DNA of 64,000 bases. Source: Catenulispora sp. GP43. Lineage in GTDB: Bacteria > Actinomycetota > Actinomycetes > Streptomycetales > Catenulisporaceae. The position numbers and the translations under genes are program-made. The notes below the pieces were generated by a model. That model was not told the origin of the DNA, did no database searches, and saw only the letters and a program-made list of their open reading frames with translations. The stretch spans positions 1 to 64,000 of the forward strand of contig NZ_JBGCCT010000013.1 of the NCBI RefSeq assembly GCF_041260665.1, written 5' to 3'. Shown here in pieces: positions 25,591 through 34,418 of the stretch (its first letter is position 1; every line of letters begins with the position of its first letter).

Positions 25591-26927
25591 CCACGCAGAC
25601 CCCGTCCTACGACCTCGTCCTGCGCTCCACCCGCGCCGTGCTGCCCGACGGCGTGCGGCCGGCCGCCGTGGCGGTGCGCCGTGGGCGCATCGCCGCAGTC
25701 GGGGAGCACCGGGCGGCCTTCGACGCGCGCGTCGAGCTCGACCTCGCCGACACCGCGCTGCTGCCCGGCCTGGTGGACACGCACGTCCACGTCAACGAGC
25801 CCGGCCGGACCCGCTGGGAGGGCTTCGCCTCGGCGACCCGGGCGGCGGCGGCCGGCGGCGTCACCACGCTGATCGACATGCCGCTCAACTCCATCCCGCC
25901 GACCGTGGACGCCTCCGCGCTGGACGTCAAGCGCAAGGCGGCCGACGGGAAGTGCGTCATCGACGTCGGATTCTGGGGCGGCGCGATCCCGGGCAATACC
26001 GCCGAGCTGCGTCCGCTGCACGACAAGGGAGTGTTCGGATTCAAATGCTTCCTGGCCGATTCCGGCGTCGAGGAGTTTCCCGCGCTGACCGTCCAGGAAA
26101 TGCATGAGGCATTGCGCGAGATCGCCCGGTTCGACGGCCTTCTCATCGTCCATGCCGAAAACGCCGACGTGCTGCGCGCCGCGCCTTCCAGTACCCGCTA
26201 TCGCGATTTCCTCGCCTCGCGTCCGGCCGCCGCCGAAGACAGCGCCATCGCCGCCGTCATCGACGCCGCCCGGGCTCACGGCGCCCGGGTCCACATCCTG
26301 CATCTGGCCGCCGCCGAGGCCGTGCCGCGCCTGGCCGCCGCGAAGGCCGCCGGGGTGCGCGTCACCGCCGAGACCTGCCCGCACTACCTCACCTTCAGCG
26401 CCGCCGAGATCGACGACGGCGCCACGCAGTTCAAGTGCTGTCCGCCGATCCGCGGGAGCGAGGACCGCGAGGCGCTGTGGCACGCGCTCGGAAGCGGGGT
26501 GATCGACGTCGTCGTGTCCGACCACTCGCCCTCCACCCCCGACCTCAAGCGCCTGGACTCCGGCGACTTCGCCGCGGCCTGGGGCGGCATCTCCTCGTTG
26601 CAGCTGGGGCTGCCGGCGGTGTGGACCGGCGCGCGGGCCCGCGGGTTCGGGCTGGCCGACGTCGTGCGCTGGATGGCCACCCGGCCCGCCGAGCTGGCAG
26701 GGCTGCCGGCCAAGGGCCGCATCGCCGTGGGCTGCGACGCCGACCTGGTGGCCTTCGACCCCGACGCCGCCTTCACCGTCGACCCGGCGGCCCTGCACCA
26801 CAAGAACCCCGTCACGCCCTACGCCGGCCGCGAACTGCACGGCGTCGTACGTGCCACCTACCTGCGCGGCGAGCCGGTCACCGAGGCCCCGCGCGGACGA
26901 TTCCTCACGCACCCGGAGGCCCGATGA
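25587..26927 (+). CDS. allB: Allantoinase
   Basis: 446 residues. Cyclic amidohydrolase with a two-metal site: [34 protein letters not shown] with the Lys that is carbamylated in this family, [31 protein letters not shown] and [13 protein letters not shown]. The DHVHxNEPG and ADSGV motifs favour allantoinase over dihydropyrimidinase or dihydroorotase. Opens S-allantoin to allantoate. ATGA overlap with allantoicase. Confidence 0.95.
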   Translation: MTTQTPSYDLVLRSTRAVLPDGVRPAAVAVRRGRIAAVGEHRAAFDARVELDLADTALLPGLVDTHVHVNEPGRTRWEGFASATRAAAAGGVTTLIDMPLNSIPPTVDASALDVKRKAADGKCVIDVGFWGGAIPGNTAELRPLHDKGVFGFKCFLADSGVEEFPALTVQEMHEALREIARFDGLLIVHAENADVLRAAPSSTRYRDFLASRPAAAEDSAIAAVIDAARAHGARVHILHLAAAEAVPRLAAAKAAGVRVTAETCPHYLTFSAAEIDDGATQFKCCPPIRGSEDREALWHALGSGVIDVVVSDHSPSTPDLKRLDSGDFAAAWGGISSLQLGLPAVWTGARARGFGLADVVRWMATRPAELAGLPAKGRIAVGCDADLVAFDPDAAFTVDPAALHHKNPVTPYAGRELHGVVRATYLRGEPVTEAPRGRFLTHPEAR

Positions 26928-27970
26928 GCGACACCCCGTCCTTCACCCAGCTGACCGACCTCGCCGCCCGGGACGTCGGCGGCGCGGTGGTCTGGGCCAA
27001 CGACGAGTTCTTCGGCGAGAAGGAGTCGCTGATCCGGCCCGAACCACCGACCTTCTCCCCGGCCACCTTCGGCCACAAAGGCCAGATCGTCGACGGCTGG
27101 GAGACCCGCCGCCGGCGCCCCGGCGGACCCGGCGTCGAGGGCACCGAGCACGACTCGGCGATCGTGCGGCTCGGCCTGCCCGGCGTGATCCGCGGCGTCA
27201 CCGTCGACACCGCCTTCTTCGTCGGCAACTACCCGCCCTTCGCACGCGTCGAGGCGGTCAGCATGCCCGGCTTCCCGACCCCGGCGGAGCTGCTGGCCGC
27301 CGAGTGGACCGAGATCGTGCCGGCCAGCGCGCTGTCCGGGGACAGCGAGCACCACTTCGCCGTCGAGGGCACAGGGGCCGGCCGCCGGTTCACCCACGTG
27401 CGCCTCGCCATGATCCCCGACGGCGGGATCGCCCGCTTCCGGGTCCACGGCGAAGCCGTCCCCGACCCCGCCTTCCTGGCCGGCCTGCCGGTGGATCTCG
27501 CGGCCCTGACCAACGGCGCGCGCATCGTGGCCGCGTCCAACATGTTCTTCTCCGCGCCGGAGAACCTGATCAAACCGTCCGAGTCGCGGGTCATGGGCGA
27601 GGGCTGGGAGACGGCGCGCCGCCGCGACGCCGAGGGGGACTGGATCGAGGTCCGGCTGGTGGCCCAGGGGGTCCCGGCGCTGATCGAGATCGACACCGCC
27701 AACTACAAGGGCAACGCCCCGGACCACGTCGTCCTGCTCGGCGCGGACCGGCCCGGCCGGGAAGCCGGTTCGGACTGGTTCGAGGTGATCGGGCAGACCC
27801 GCGTGCTCCCGGACTACAAGCACCGGTTCCGCATCCAGGACGCGCGTCCCGTGACGCATCTGCGCCTGGAGGTGCGTCCCGACGGGGGAGTGGCACGGCT
27901 GCGCGCCTTCGGCAGCCTCACCGAGGCCGGCCTGGCCGCCGTCCGCACCCGGTGGGCGGAGCACGCATAG
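26924..27970 (+). CDS. alc: Allantoicase
   Basis: 348 residues made of two homologous halves: [21 protein letters not shown] / DGWETRRRR...[24 protein letters not shown], then [21 protein letters not shown] / EGWETARRR...[22 protein letters not shown]. This is the duplicated beta-sandwich fold of allantoicase. It converts allantoate to ureidoglycolate and urea. Last gene of the operon; a perfect hairpin follows 26 bases after its stop. Confidence 0.95.
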   Translation: MSDTPSFTQLTDLAARDVGGAVVWANDEFFGEKESLIRPEPPTFSPATFGHKGQIVDGWETRRRRPGGPGVEGTEHDSAIVRLGLPGVIRGVTVDTAFFVGNYPPFARVEAVSMPGFPTPAELLAAEWTEIVPASALSGDSEHHFAVEGTGAGRRFTHVRLAMIPDGGIARFRVHGEAVPDPAFLAGLPVDLAALTNGARIVAASNMFFSAPENLIKPSESRVMGEGWETARRRDAEGDWIEVRLVAQGVPALIEIDTANYKGNAPDHVVLLGADRPGREAGSDWFEVIGQTRVLPDYKHRFRIQDARPVTHLRLEVRPDGGVARLRAFGSLTEAGLAAVRTRWAEHA

Positions 27971-27995
27971 CACAAAGGACACCCGGTATGGCATT

Positions 27996-28024
27996 CCCTC
28001 GCCGTAGGAATTCGACGGCGAGGG
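27996..28024 (+). terminator. Stem-loop after the purine operon
   Basis: CCCTCGCCGT (27996-28005) pairs perfectly with ACGGCGAGGG (28015-28024) across a nine-base loop, giving a 10-bp stem right after allantoicase. There is no T-run, as is common for high-GC terminators. Confidence 0.7.
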
Positions 28025-28114
28025 TATCGCCATGCCCATTTCGCTTTTCGCAGGGAACTGTACTGTGGGAAAGTACGAATTCTGCTCAGCTATTGAAAAA
28101 TTCGATGACTGTCA

Positions 28115-28144
28115 TTGACCGGGTGTCCGGCGGCGGACTAGCTT
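28115..28144 (+). promoter_or_regulatory. Promoter of the urate permease gene
   Basis: TTGACC (28115-28120) and TAGCTT (28139-28144) are separated by 18 bases in a locally AT-richer stretch. Transcription from near 28151 would give a leader of about 119 bases before the permease start. No riboswitch fold was recognised in that leader. Confidence 0.5.
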
Positions 28145-28269
28145 CGCATCCAATAGGTTAACAGCTCACGAAATACCCGCCCGGAACGGATGTCGGCCTC
28201 GCCCCCCGTTTCCGCACGCACAGCGCGCACGGCTCAGCGATAAACCCCTCACGCCAAGGGAGCCCCTCC

Positions 28270-29820
28270 ATGAGCACATCCGAAAGCGGCACGCGCGATT
28301 CCGTCCGACCTCCGGTACCACCGGGCCACCCGGGCCACCCGCGCCGATCGGACCACCCAGGCAACCATGACCGCTCGGTCCATCCCGTCGACGAGGTCCT
28401 GCCGGCGCCCCGGCTCACCGTCCTGGGCCTGCAGCACCTGTTCATCATGTACGCCGGCGCCATCGCCGTCCCGTTCGTCGTCGGCGGCGCGCTCAAGCTC
28501 AGCTCGGCCACGATCGCCCTGCTGGTGAACGCCGACCTGCTGGTCGCCGGCATCGCCACGCTGATCCAGGCGGTCGGCGTGGGCAAGCTGTTCGGGGTGC
28601 GGCTGCCGGTGGTGGCCGGCGCCACGTTCACCGTCATCCCGCCGATGATCACCATCGCCGCGAAGTTCGGCGGGGAGAAGGGCCTGCCCTACGTCTACGG
28701 CGCGATGCTGTGCTCGGGGGTGTTCGGCCTGCTGGTGGCCAAGCCGTTCGCCAAGGTGATCCGCTTCTTCCCGCCGCTGGTGGCCGGGATCGTGATCACC
28801 GTCATCGGACTGTCGCTGATCGGGCCGGCCGCGGCGATGATCGCCGGGCACGACACCGAGGACCCGCACTACGGCCAGGTCTCGCACATCATGGTCGCCT
28901 TCGCCGTGGTCTTCGGCATCCTGGTGCTGGCCCGCACGCTGCGCGGCTTCCTCGGCCAGATCGCCCCGCTGCTGGCCATCGTCGCCGGCAGCCTGCTGGC
29001 CCTGTTCACGCACAGCTGGTCGGGCACCACCCGCACGCACTCCTGGGACCTGTCCGGCGTCGGCCACGCCGACTGGCTGGGCTTCGCAGCGCCCTTCCAC
29101 TTCGGCGCGCCGCGCTTCGACGCCGCCGCGGTCATCTCGATGTGCATCGTCATGCTGGTCACCTACACCGAGTCCACCGCCGACATGATCGCGGTCGCCG
29201 AGATGACCGGCAAGGAGCTCACCGGCTCGGACATCACCCGCGGCCTGGCCGCCGACGGCCTGTCGGCGCTGCTGGGCGGCTCCATGAACTCCTTCCCCGA
29301 CACGCTGTTCGCCGAGAACGTCGGCCTGGTCCAGATGACCGGCGTGCGCTCCCGCTGGGTCACCGCGGTCACCGGCGCCATGCTGGTGGTGATGGGGGTG
29401 GTGCCCAAGGTCGGCGCGTTCGTGGCGGCCGTGCCGGAGTTCGTGGTCGGCGGCGCGGCGCTGGTGATGTTCGCGACCGTCACCGCCGTGGGCATCCAGA
29501 CGCTGAAGAAGGTCGAGTTCGCCGGCAACCACAACCTGCTGGTCGTGGCCACCTCGCTGGGCCTGTCGCTGCTCCCGGCCTACGCCATGGACCGCTTCGG
29601 GAACTCCATCTTCTTCGAGAGGTTCCCGGACTGGGCCCAGATCGTCTTCGGCAGCCCGATCACCATCGCGGTGGTGGCCGCCTTCACTCTGAACCTGGTG
29701 TTCAACCACCTCGGCGGCGGGGCCGCGCTCCCGGTGCTCACGGCGCGGCCAGCGCCGGGATCCGACGCAGTGCCAGCGCCAGCAATCCCGCGATCCCCAG
29801 CAGCGAGCCCGCTACCGTGA
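28270..29820 (+). CDS. NCS2-family urate/xanthine permease
   Basis: 516 residues from ATG 28270 with AAGGGAG upstream. A Pro/His-rich cytosolic N-terminus of 45 residues precedes LTVLGLQHLFIMYAGAIAVPFVVG, the NCS2 signature, and 12-14 membrane segments. MLVTYTESTADMIAVAEMTGKE is the substrate-binding helix pair, and NSFPDTLFAENVGLVQMTGVRSRWV the NxxPxTxxxxNxG motif of nucleobase transporters. The sequence and its place after the urate genes favour uric acid or xanthine uptake by proton symport. The 3' end overlaps the convergent MFS gene by 83 bases. Confidence 0.9.
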   Translation: MSTSESGTRDSVRPPVPPGHPGHPRRSDHPGNHDRSVHPVDEVLPAPRLTVLGLQHLFIMYAGAIAVPFVVGGALKLSSATIALLVNADLLVAGIATLIQAVGVGKLFGVRLPVVAGATFTVIPPMITIAAKFGGEKGLPYVYGAMLCSGVFGLLVAKPFAKVIRFFPPLVAGIVITVIGLSLIGPAAAMIAGHDTEDPHYGQVSHIMVAFAVVFGILVLARTLRGFLGQIAPLLAIVAGSLLALFTHSWSGTTRTHSWDLSGVGHADWLGFAAPFHFGAPRFDAAAVISMCIVMLVTYTESTADMIAVAEMTGKELTGSDITRGLAADGLSALLGGSMNSFPDTLFAENVGLVQMTGVRSRWVTAVTGAMLVVMGVVPKVGAFVAAVPEFVVGGAALVMFATVTAVGIQTLKKVEFAGNHNLLVVATSLGLSLLPAYAMDRFGNSIFFERFPDWAQIVFGSPITIAVVAAFTLNLVFNHLGGGAALPVLTARPAPGSDAVPAPAIPRSPAASPLP

Positions 29821-30973
29821 CCACCCCGGGCCAGCCGTCGGCCGACCACGCGCGGCCGCCCAGGCTCCCGAACACCGACGAGCCGGCGTAGTACGAGAAC
29901 AGATAGAACGCCGCGGCCTGGCTGGGGCTGGCTCCCGACGCGTGCGAGCGCGCCGTGACCCAGCCGCTGGCCAGGCCGTGCACGGCGAAGAACCCGACGG
30001 TCAGCGCCGCGATCCCGACGATGACCACCGGCAGCGACCCGGTCAGCGTCAGCAGCACCCCGCCGAAGGCGACCGCGCAGCCGAACGGCGCGATCGCCCG
30101 CCGCCCCAGCCGGTCGGCCAGCCGGCCGGACACCGTGGAGCTGACCGTCCCCAGCGAGTACGTCAGGAATATCAGGCTCACCAGCCCGACCCCCAGATGG
30201 AACGGCGCGGCGGTGAGCCGGAACCCCACGGCGTTGAACACCGCGACCAGCGCCCCGACCGCGCAGGCGCCGAGCGCGTACAGCGCGAGCAGCGCCGGGT
30301 CCGCCAGGGCGCGGCGCTGCATGGCCAGCACCGTCCGGCCCCGCAGCCGCGTCGCGACGAAGTGCCGCGACGGCGGCAGGGTGACCGCGACGATGACGGC
30401 GCAGACCACGGAGACCGCCGCCGCGGCCAGCAGCGCCCACCGCCACCCGGCCGCCTCGGCGATCGGCGCGGTCACCAGGCGCGCGGACATCCCGCCGATC
30501 GCGGTGCCGCCGATGTACAGGCCCGCGGCGCGCGCCTGGGCCGAGGGATGCATCTCCTCGCGCAGATAGGCGGTGGCCACCGCCGGCAGCCCGGCCAGCG
30601 CCACCCCGGTCAGCAGCCGCAGAGCGATCAGCGAGTCCCAGGTCGGAGCCGCCGCGCAGGCGAGTGCCAGCACCGCCGAGGCCGCCATGGAGAAGCGGAT
30701 CAGGACCGTGCGGCCCAGCGCCTCGGACAGCGGGCCGAAGACCAGCAGTGCCAGGGCCAGGCCGACGGTGGTCGCCGAGACCGACAGCGTGCTCTGGGCC
30801 GGCGAGACGTGGAAGGCGCGGACCAGGTCGGGGAGCAGGGCCTGGGTGTCGTAGAGGAGGACGAAGGTGGCGATGCCGGCGGCGAACAAGGCGGTGAGGA
30901 CGCGTCGGAACTCGGGGGTGCCGGGCAGGTGTCCTTGGTGGCCCAGCTGTGCCGGGTGCTCGACTGTGGTCAC
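29738..30973 (-). CDS. MFS transporter
   Basis: 411 residues from GTG 30973. Twelve membrane segments are predictable; the first loop region has LVFGPLSEALGRTVLIRFSM, a variant of the major facilitator motif A, and LTGVALAGLPAVATAYLREEMHP the segment-four arm. It resembles YnfM-type exporters. Divergent from a LysR regulator across a 64-base gap containing a LysR-type box, which suggests that this regulator controls it. Convergent and overlapping with the urate permease. Confidence 0.85.
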   Translation of the reverse strand: MTTVEHPAQLGHQGHLPGTPEFRRVLTALFAAGIATFVLLYDTQALLPDLVRAFHVSPAQSTLSVSATTVGLALALLVFGPLSEALGRTVLIRFSMAASAVLALACAAAPTWDSLIALRLLTGVALAGLPAVATAYLREEMHPSAQARAAGLYIGGTAIGGMSARLVTAPIAEAAGWRWALLAAAAVSVVCAVIVAVTLPPSRHFVATRLRGRTVLAMQRRALADPALLALYALGACAVGALVAVFNAVGFRLTAAPFHLGVGLVSLIFLTYSLGTVSSTVSGRLADRLGRRAIAPFGCAVAFGGVLLTLTGSLPVVIVGIAALTVGFFAVHGLASGWVTARSHASGASPSQAAAFYLFSYYAGSSVFGSLGGRAWSADGWPGVVTVAGSLLGIAGLLALALRRIPALAAP

Positions 30974-30994
30974 TCCACGATCGTGGCTCGGCCG

Positions 30995-31015
30995 CCTTCA
31001 TGCGTCCAATGAAGG
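30995..31015. promoter_or_regulatory. LysR-type box between MFS and LysR genes
   Basis: CCTTCAT (30995-31001) and ATGAAGG (31009-31015) form a perfect 7-base inverted repeat around a seven-base centre. It contains the T-N11-A core typical of LysR operators and lies in the short divergent promoter region. Confidence 0.65.
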
Positions 31016-31037
31016 AAACGGCCCCTCTCGATGCGTG

Positions 31038-31943
31038 ATGCGTATCGAGGCGCGTATCGTGGACACCGTGCTGCTGCGTGACCTCAGCTGGTTCGTCGCC
31101 CTGGCCGACCACCGCCACATGACCGACACCGCCGCGATCCTGGGCGTCAGCCAGCCGACGCTCTCGCGCGCGCTGGCCCGGGTGGAGGCCGAGCTGGGCA
31201 CCCGGCTGTTCGAGCGCGCGCCGGACGGCGTCACGCCGAACCCGAACGGCGAGCTGGTCGTCGCCGCGGCCCGCGACCTGCTCGCGCGTTATGAGCAGCT
31301 GACCACCGAGCTGTCGGCCCGGCTGGATCCCGACGGCGGCGTGGTCCGCCTGGCGTTCCTGGACTCGATGGGCACCTCGCTGGTCCCGCGGATCCTCCGG
31401 GCGTTCCACGAGCACGCGCCCGGCGTCCGAGTCCTGCTGAGCCAGGAGCCCGGCCACGCGATCCAGGCCGATCTGCGCACCGGCGCCGCCGAGCTCGCGA
31501 TGACCTTCCCCCGGCCGCCCGGCGACTTCGGCTGGCTGCCGCTGCACCGCGAACGGCTGGTCCTGGCGGTGCCCCCGACGCACCGGCTGCGGGACCGCAA
31601 GCGCGTCGCACTCAGCGAACTCGCCGAGGAGGAGCTGGTCATGACCCCGGTCGGCTTCGGCTTCCGGACTCTGCTCGACGGCCTGCTGGCCGAGGCCGGC
31701 GTCGTACCCCGGATCTCGTTCGAGAGCGCCGACCTGTCGACCATCGAGGGCCTGGTCGCGGCCGGGCTCGGCGTCGCGGTGATCCCGGAGCAGCTCGCGG
31801 GGGTCAGCGGGACGATCGCGATCGCCCTGACCACCCCGGCCGCCCGCCGCACGGTCGGGCTGACGTGGCGGACGGACCAGGAGTTGGCGCCGGCGGCGGA
31901 GAGGTTCAAGGCGTTCGTCGAGAGTCAGTGGCCTGAGCCCTGA
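31038..31943 (+). CDS. LysR-family transcriptional regulator
   Basis: 301 residues from ATG 31038; a GTG at 31059 would give a start closer to the conserved domain. The N-terminal helix-turn-helix reads LRDLSWFVALADHRHMTDTAAILGVSQPTLSRALARVEAELGTRLFER, then a LysR substrate-binding domain (VRLAFLDSMGTSLVPRILRAF, GFRTLLDGLLAEAGV, VAAGLGVAVIPEQLAG). It is the likely regulator of the divergent MFS exporter. It converges with the Lrp gene 30 bases later. Confidence 0.92.
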   Translation: MRIEARIVDTVLLRDLSWFVALADHRHMTDTAAILGVSQPTLSRALARVEAELGTRLFERAPDGVTPNPNGELVVAAARDLLARYEQLTTELSARLDPDGGVVRLAFLDSMGTSLVPRILRAFHEHAPGVRVLLSQEPGHAIQADLRTGAAELAMTFPRPPGDFGWLPLHRERLVLAVPPTHRLRDRKRVALSELAEEELVMTPVGFGFRTLLDGLLAEAGVVPRISFESADLSTIEGLVAAGLGVAVIPEQLAGVSGTIAIALTTPAARRTVGLTWRTDQELAPAAERFKAFVESQWPEP

Positions 31944-31973
31944 CGGCCGAGTGGCGTCTTCGGAGACCGGACG

Positions 31974-32420
31974 CTATTCGGCGACCAGCGGGGAGACCGG
32001 CCGTTCGAAGAAGGTCTCCAGGACTACCGTGGCCTGCGTCCCGCTGACGCCCTCGATCGTGTAGAGCCGCCGCAGCACGTCCTGGAGCTGTTCGGTCGTC
32101 GCGGTCCTGACCTTCGCCAGCACAGTCGCGCTGCCCGCGACGATGTGCGCCTCCACGATCTCCGGGATCGCGGCGAACCGATCGCCGGAGTCTCCCATCC
32201 AGGCGGTCGAGTCGATCGAGACGTAGGCCAGCACCGCGCCGCCGACTGCCGCCGGGTCCACCTCGGCGGCGGTGCGGCGGATCACCCCGCGCTCGCGCAG
32301 TTTGCGGACGCGCTCGTGCGCGGCCCCGGCGGACAGGCCGACCGCCTGGCCGAGGGCGGCGTAGGACTCGGTGGCGTCTTCCTGCAAGCGGGCCAGCAGC
32401 AGCCGGTCGATGTGATCCAC
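31974..32420 (-). CDS. Lrp/AsnC-family transcriptional regulator
   Basis: 148 residues from GTG 32420. MDHIDRLLLARLQEDATESYAALGQAVGLSAGAAHERVRKLRERGVI is the AsnC-type helix-turn-helix, and the second half (IVEAHIVAGSATVLAKVRTATTEQLQDVL, IEGVSGTQATVVLETFFE) is the RAM ligand-binding domain. It is divergent from the SMP-30 gene, whose promoter lies within the 102-base gap, so that gene is the likely target. Confidence 0.92.
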   Translation of the reverse strand: MDHIDRLLLARLQEDATESYAALGQAVGLSAGAAHERVRKLRERGVIRRTAAEVDPAAVGGAVLAYVSIDSTAWMGDSGDRFAAIPEIVEAHIVAGSATVLAKVRTATTEQLQDVLRRLYTIEGVSGTQATVVLETFFERPVSPLVAE

Positions 32421-32447
32421 TCGGGTTCCCTTCGGTCATCGTCGAGA

Positions 32448-32475
32448 TTGACCATATCTGATTCAGCGATATAGG
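32448..32475 (+). promoter_or_regulatory. Promoter of the SMP-30 gene
   Basis: TTGACC (32448-32453) and TATAGG (32470-32475) are 16 bases apart. The predicted start of transcription, about 32482, is too close to the ATG at 32487, which supports using the ATG at 32523. Confidence 0.55.
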
Positions 32476-32522
32476 CTCAACGCCAGATGCAGTTCAGATC
32501 ACACTTCGAGGGGCCCACTCCC

Positions 32523-33491
32523 ATGCCAGTCGACTTCCCCGTCCGCTACGAAGCCTTCGACGACCGGTTCCGCACCGGCCGCTGCATGAACGGCGACGCG
32601 GGCTTCGAGGTGATCTTCTCCGGCGGACGCTGGGTGGAAGGGCCGATCTACGTGCCCGCGTGGCGGCAGCTGATCTGGAGCGACATCCCGAACGACAGGA
32701 TGCTGCGCTGGGACGAGGCCTCCGGCGCGGTCAGCGTCTTCCGCGAGAAGGCCGGCCACCCCAACGGCAACACCCTGGACCGCCAGGGCCGCCTGATCAC
32801 CTGCGAGCAGGGCAACCGCCGGGTCACCCGCACCGAGCACGACGGCACGATCACCGTGCTCGCCGACCGCTGGGCCGGCAAGCGCCTCAACAGCCCGAAC
32901 GACGCAACGGTGAAGTCCGACGGCGCGATCTACTTCTCCGACCCCGACTTCGGCATCACCAGCGACTACGAGGGCTACCGCGCCGACAGCGAGATCGGCG
33001 CGAACAACGTCTACCGCATCGACCCGCACACCGGCGCCGTCGACCTCGCCGCCGACGGCTTCGGCGCCCCCAACGGCCTGGTGCTCTCCGCCGACGAGCG
33101 GCAGCTGTTCGTCTCCGACACGCGCGGCGGCTGCATCCGCGTCTTCGACGTGCGCCCGGACGGCACCCTGTCGGACGGCGAGGTCTTCGCCGAGGCCGCG
33201 GCGCGCGACGGCGCGCGCTTCGACAACCTCCGGTTCGACGACGCCGGCCGGCTGTGGGCCGCGGCCATGGGCGACGGCGTGCACTGCTACGACCCGGACG
33301 GCACCCTGCTCGGGCGCCTCATCGTCCCGGAGACCGTCGCCAACATCAGCTGGGGCGGCGCGAAGCGCAACCGGCTGTTCATAGCGGCCGAGACCAGCGT
33401 GTACTCGCTGGTCATGGCGGTCACCGGCACGCACCCGACCGGGCCGGGGGCCAGGCCGTGGCTGGATCGCGCGGACGCGGACGCGGTCTGA
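32523..33491 (+). CDS. SMP-30/gluconolactonase-family lactonase
   Basis: 322 residues from ATG 32523 with GAGGGG upstream. Six-bladed propeller: RWVEGPIYVPAWRQLIWSDIPN with the metal-ligating Glu, GHPNGNTLDRQGRLITCEQGNRRVTR, LNSPNDATVKSDGAIYFSDPDFG with the Asn ligand, GAPNGLVLSADERQLFVSDT and FDNLRFDDAGRLWAAAMGDGVHCYDP. It hydrolyses a sugar or similar lactone. Its last bases overlap the beginning of a monooxygenase remnant in another frame, so its C-terminus may be rearranged. Confidence 0.9.
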   Translation: MPVDFPVRYEAFDDRFRTGRCMNGDAGFEVIFSGGRWVEGPIYVPAWRQLIWSDIPNDRMLRWDEASGAVSVFREKAGHPNGNTLDRQGRLITCEQGNRRVTRTEHDGTITVLADRWAGKRLNSPNDATVKSDGAIYFSDPDFGITSDYEGYRADSEIGANNVYRIDPHTGAVDLAADGFGAPNGLVLSADERQLFVSDTRGGCIRVFDVRPDGTLSDGEVFAEAAARDGARFDNLRFDDAGRLWAAAMGDGVHCYDPDGTLLGRLIVPETVANISWGGAKRNRLFIAAETSVYSLVMAVTGTHPTGPGARPWLDRADADAV

Positions 33492-33637
33492 CCACCGCGC
33501 TGAGCCTGCACGACGCGGGCTTGTCCGACGCGGTCGCCGGCTGCGGAGTGGCGACGGCGGAGCTGGCCTACCACAACGTGTACGGCACGCAGATCTGCTA
33601 TCTGCAACGGCCCGCGGTGGACTGTTCAGGATGCTGA
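33467..33637 (+). pseudogene. Remnant of an FAD-dependent monooxygenase
   Basis: In the frame GGT CTG ACC ACC from about 33467 the DNA reads GLTTALSLHDAGLSDAVAGC then GVATAELAYHNVYGTQIC. The first part resembles the GGGIGGLTTALSLHAAGI nucleotide-binding start of FAD monooxygenases and the second the LGLADALAATGVETAELAYYN segment found about 60 residues later in the same family. The join therefore suggests an internal deletion, and nothing of the rest of the enzyme is left. There is no start codon of its own. Confidence 0.5.
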
Positions 33638-34165
33638 TGGGAAATACGCCGGGCTGTACAGCTCCTGAATGTGCAGAGCCGGAAGGCCTGAGATTTCGAG
33701 GATGTAGGACTTCGTAGCGCAGCGTTGGCGGGGTGCGCGGCCGTGGGGCCATGCCGTGCTGCCGACGTGCAGGGTGCGGCGGGTCAGCGCGAGGCCTGCT
33801 TCGGTCATCGCGTAGCCGATGGGATGGTCGGCGTCCTGGACCGCGCGGTCGATGGCCGGATCGAGGTCAGAGCGCGCTGTGACGATGTTCTCTGAGACCG
33901 GCTCACCGGTGTCGGTGAGCAGACGGGAATGGCGAAGCCAGTAGGCCTGTGCCTCGGGTTCGGGGCCGGCCAAAGCATCTCGCGGCTCCTCGCGCAGCTC
34001 CGCCGCCTCGACAAGGACGCAACTGTCCACCTGCGTCGTGAGCTCGCATCCGGCGACCGCCTCCAACAACGGCGTGGTCAACCCGCCGTTGGCGAGGATC
34101 ATCCGCGTCGCGGGCGCCGAGAAGCCCGCGATGCCGTGATGAAGTCCGGAATGAATGCCCGGCAT
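33626..34165 (-). CDS. Chorismate lyase-like (UbiC/DUF98 type) protein
   Basis: 179 residues from ATG 34165 with AAGGCGAG upstream. RMILANGGLTTPLLEAVAGCELTTQV matches the R.LL...GS.T..LEA start of the chorismate-pyruvate lyase fold, WLRHSRLLTDTGEPVSENIV gives the substrate-loop Arg and following strands, and DHPIGYAMTEAGLALTRRTLHVG the C-terminal PIG motif. Such proteins release 4-hydroxybenzoate (or 3-hydroxybenzoate) from chorismate, but the family also includes non-enzymatic members. No pathway gene is adjacent. A longer frame from about 34367 is open in another register but is not convincing. Confidence 0.55.
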   Translation of the reverse strand: MPGIHSGLHHGIAGFSAPATRMILANGGLTTPLLEAVAGCELTTQVDSCVLVEAAELREEPRDALAGPEPEAQAYWLRHSRLLTDTGEPVSENIVTARSDLDPAIDRAVQDADHPIGYAMTEAGLALTRRTLHVGSTAWPHGRAPRQRCATKSYILEISGLPALHIQELYSPAYFPSAS

Positions 34166-34418
34166 GGTGTGCTCGCCTTCTTGGTAGGCATGGCGAAGCG
34201 GGCTCGCGCTTGGTGGCGGAGCTTCGCAGAGGATTGATGTCGCGTCTGCGGACGTAAGAGTAGAGGGGGATGCTGTACATTTCCCTCAGATGTCCCACGA
34301 TCCGCCCATTAATAGGTAGGTACGAGTATTGATACACATCGTACGCGGGATGCGCGGGCATGCTCACCGTATCAAGGCTCTGATGAGCTATGCGTTGAGG
34401 TGAGAGGTGCGGGGGGAG

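Noticed and set aside
28151-28269. Purine riboswitch in the urate permease leader
   Set aside because: The leader is long enough, but no purine-riboswitch core (conserved loop-loop and junction bases) could be found by eye.
33903-34367. Longer ORF overlapping the chorismate-lyase-like gene
   Set aside because: The frame differs from the recognisable protein and its second half is Arg/Pro-rich shadow sequence; the first 50 codons could not be matched to anything.
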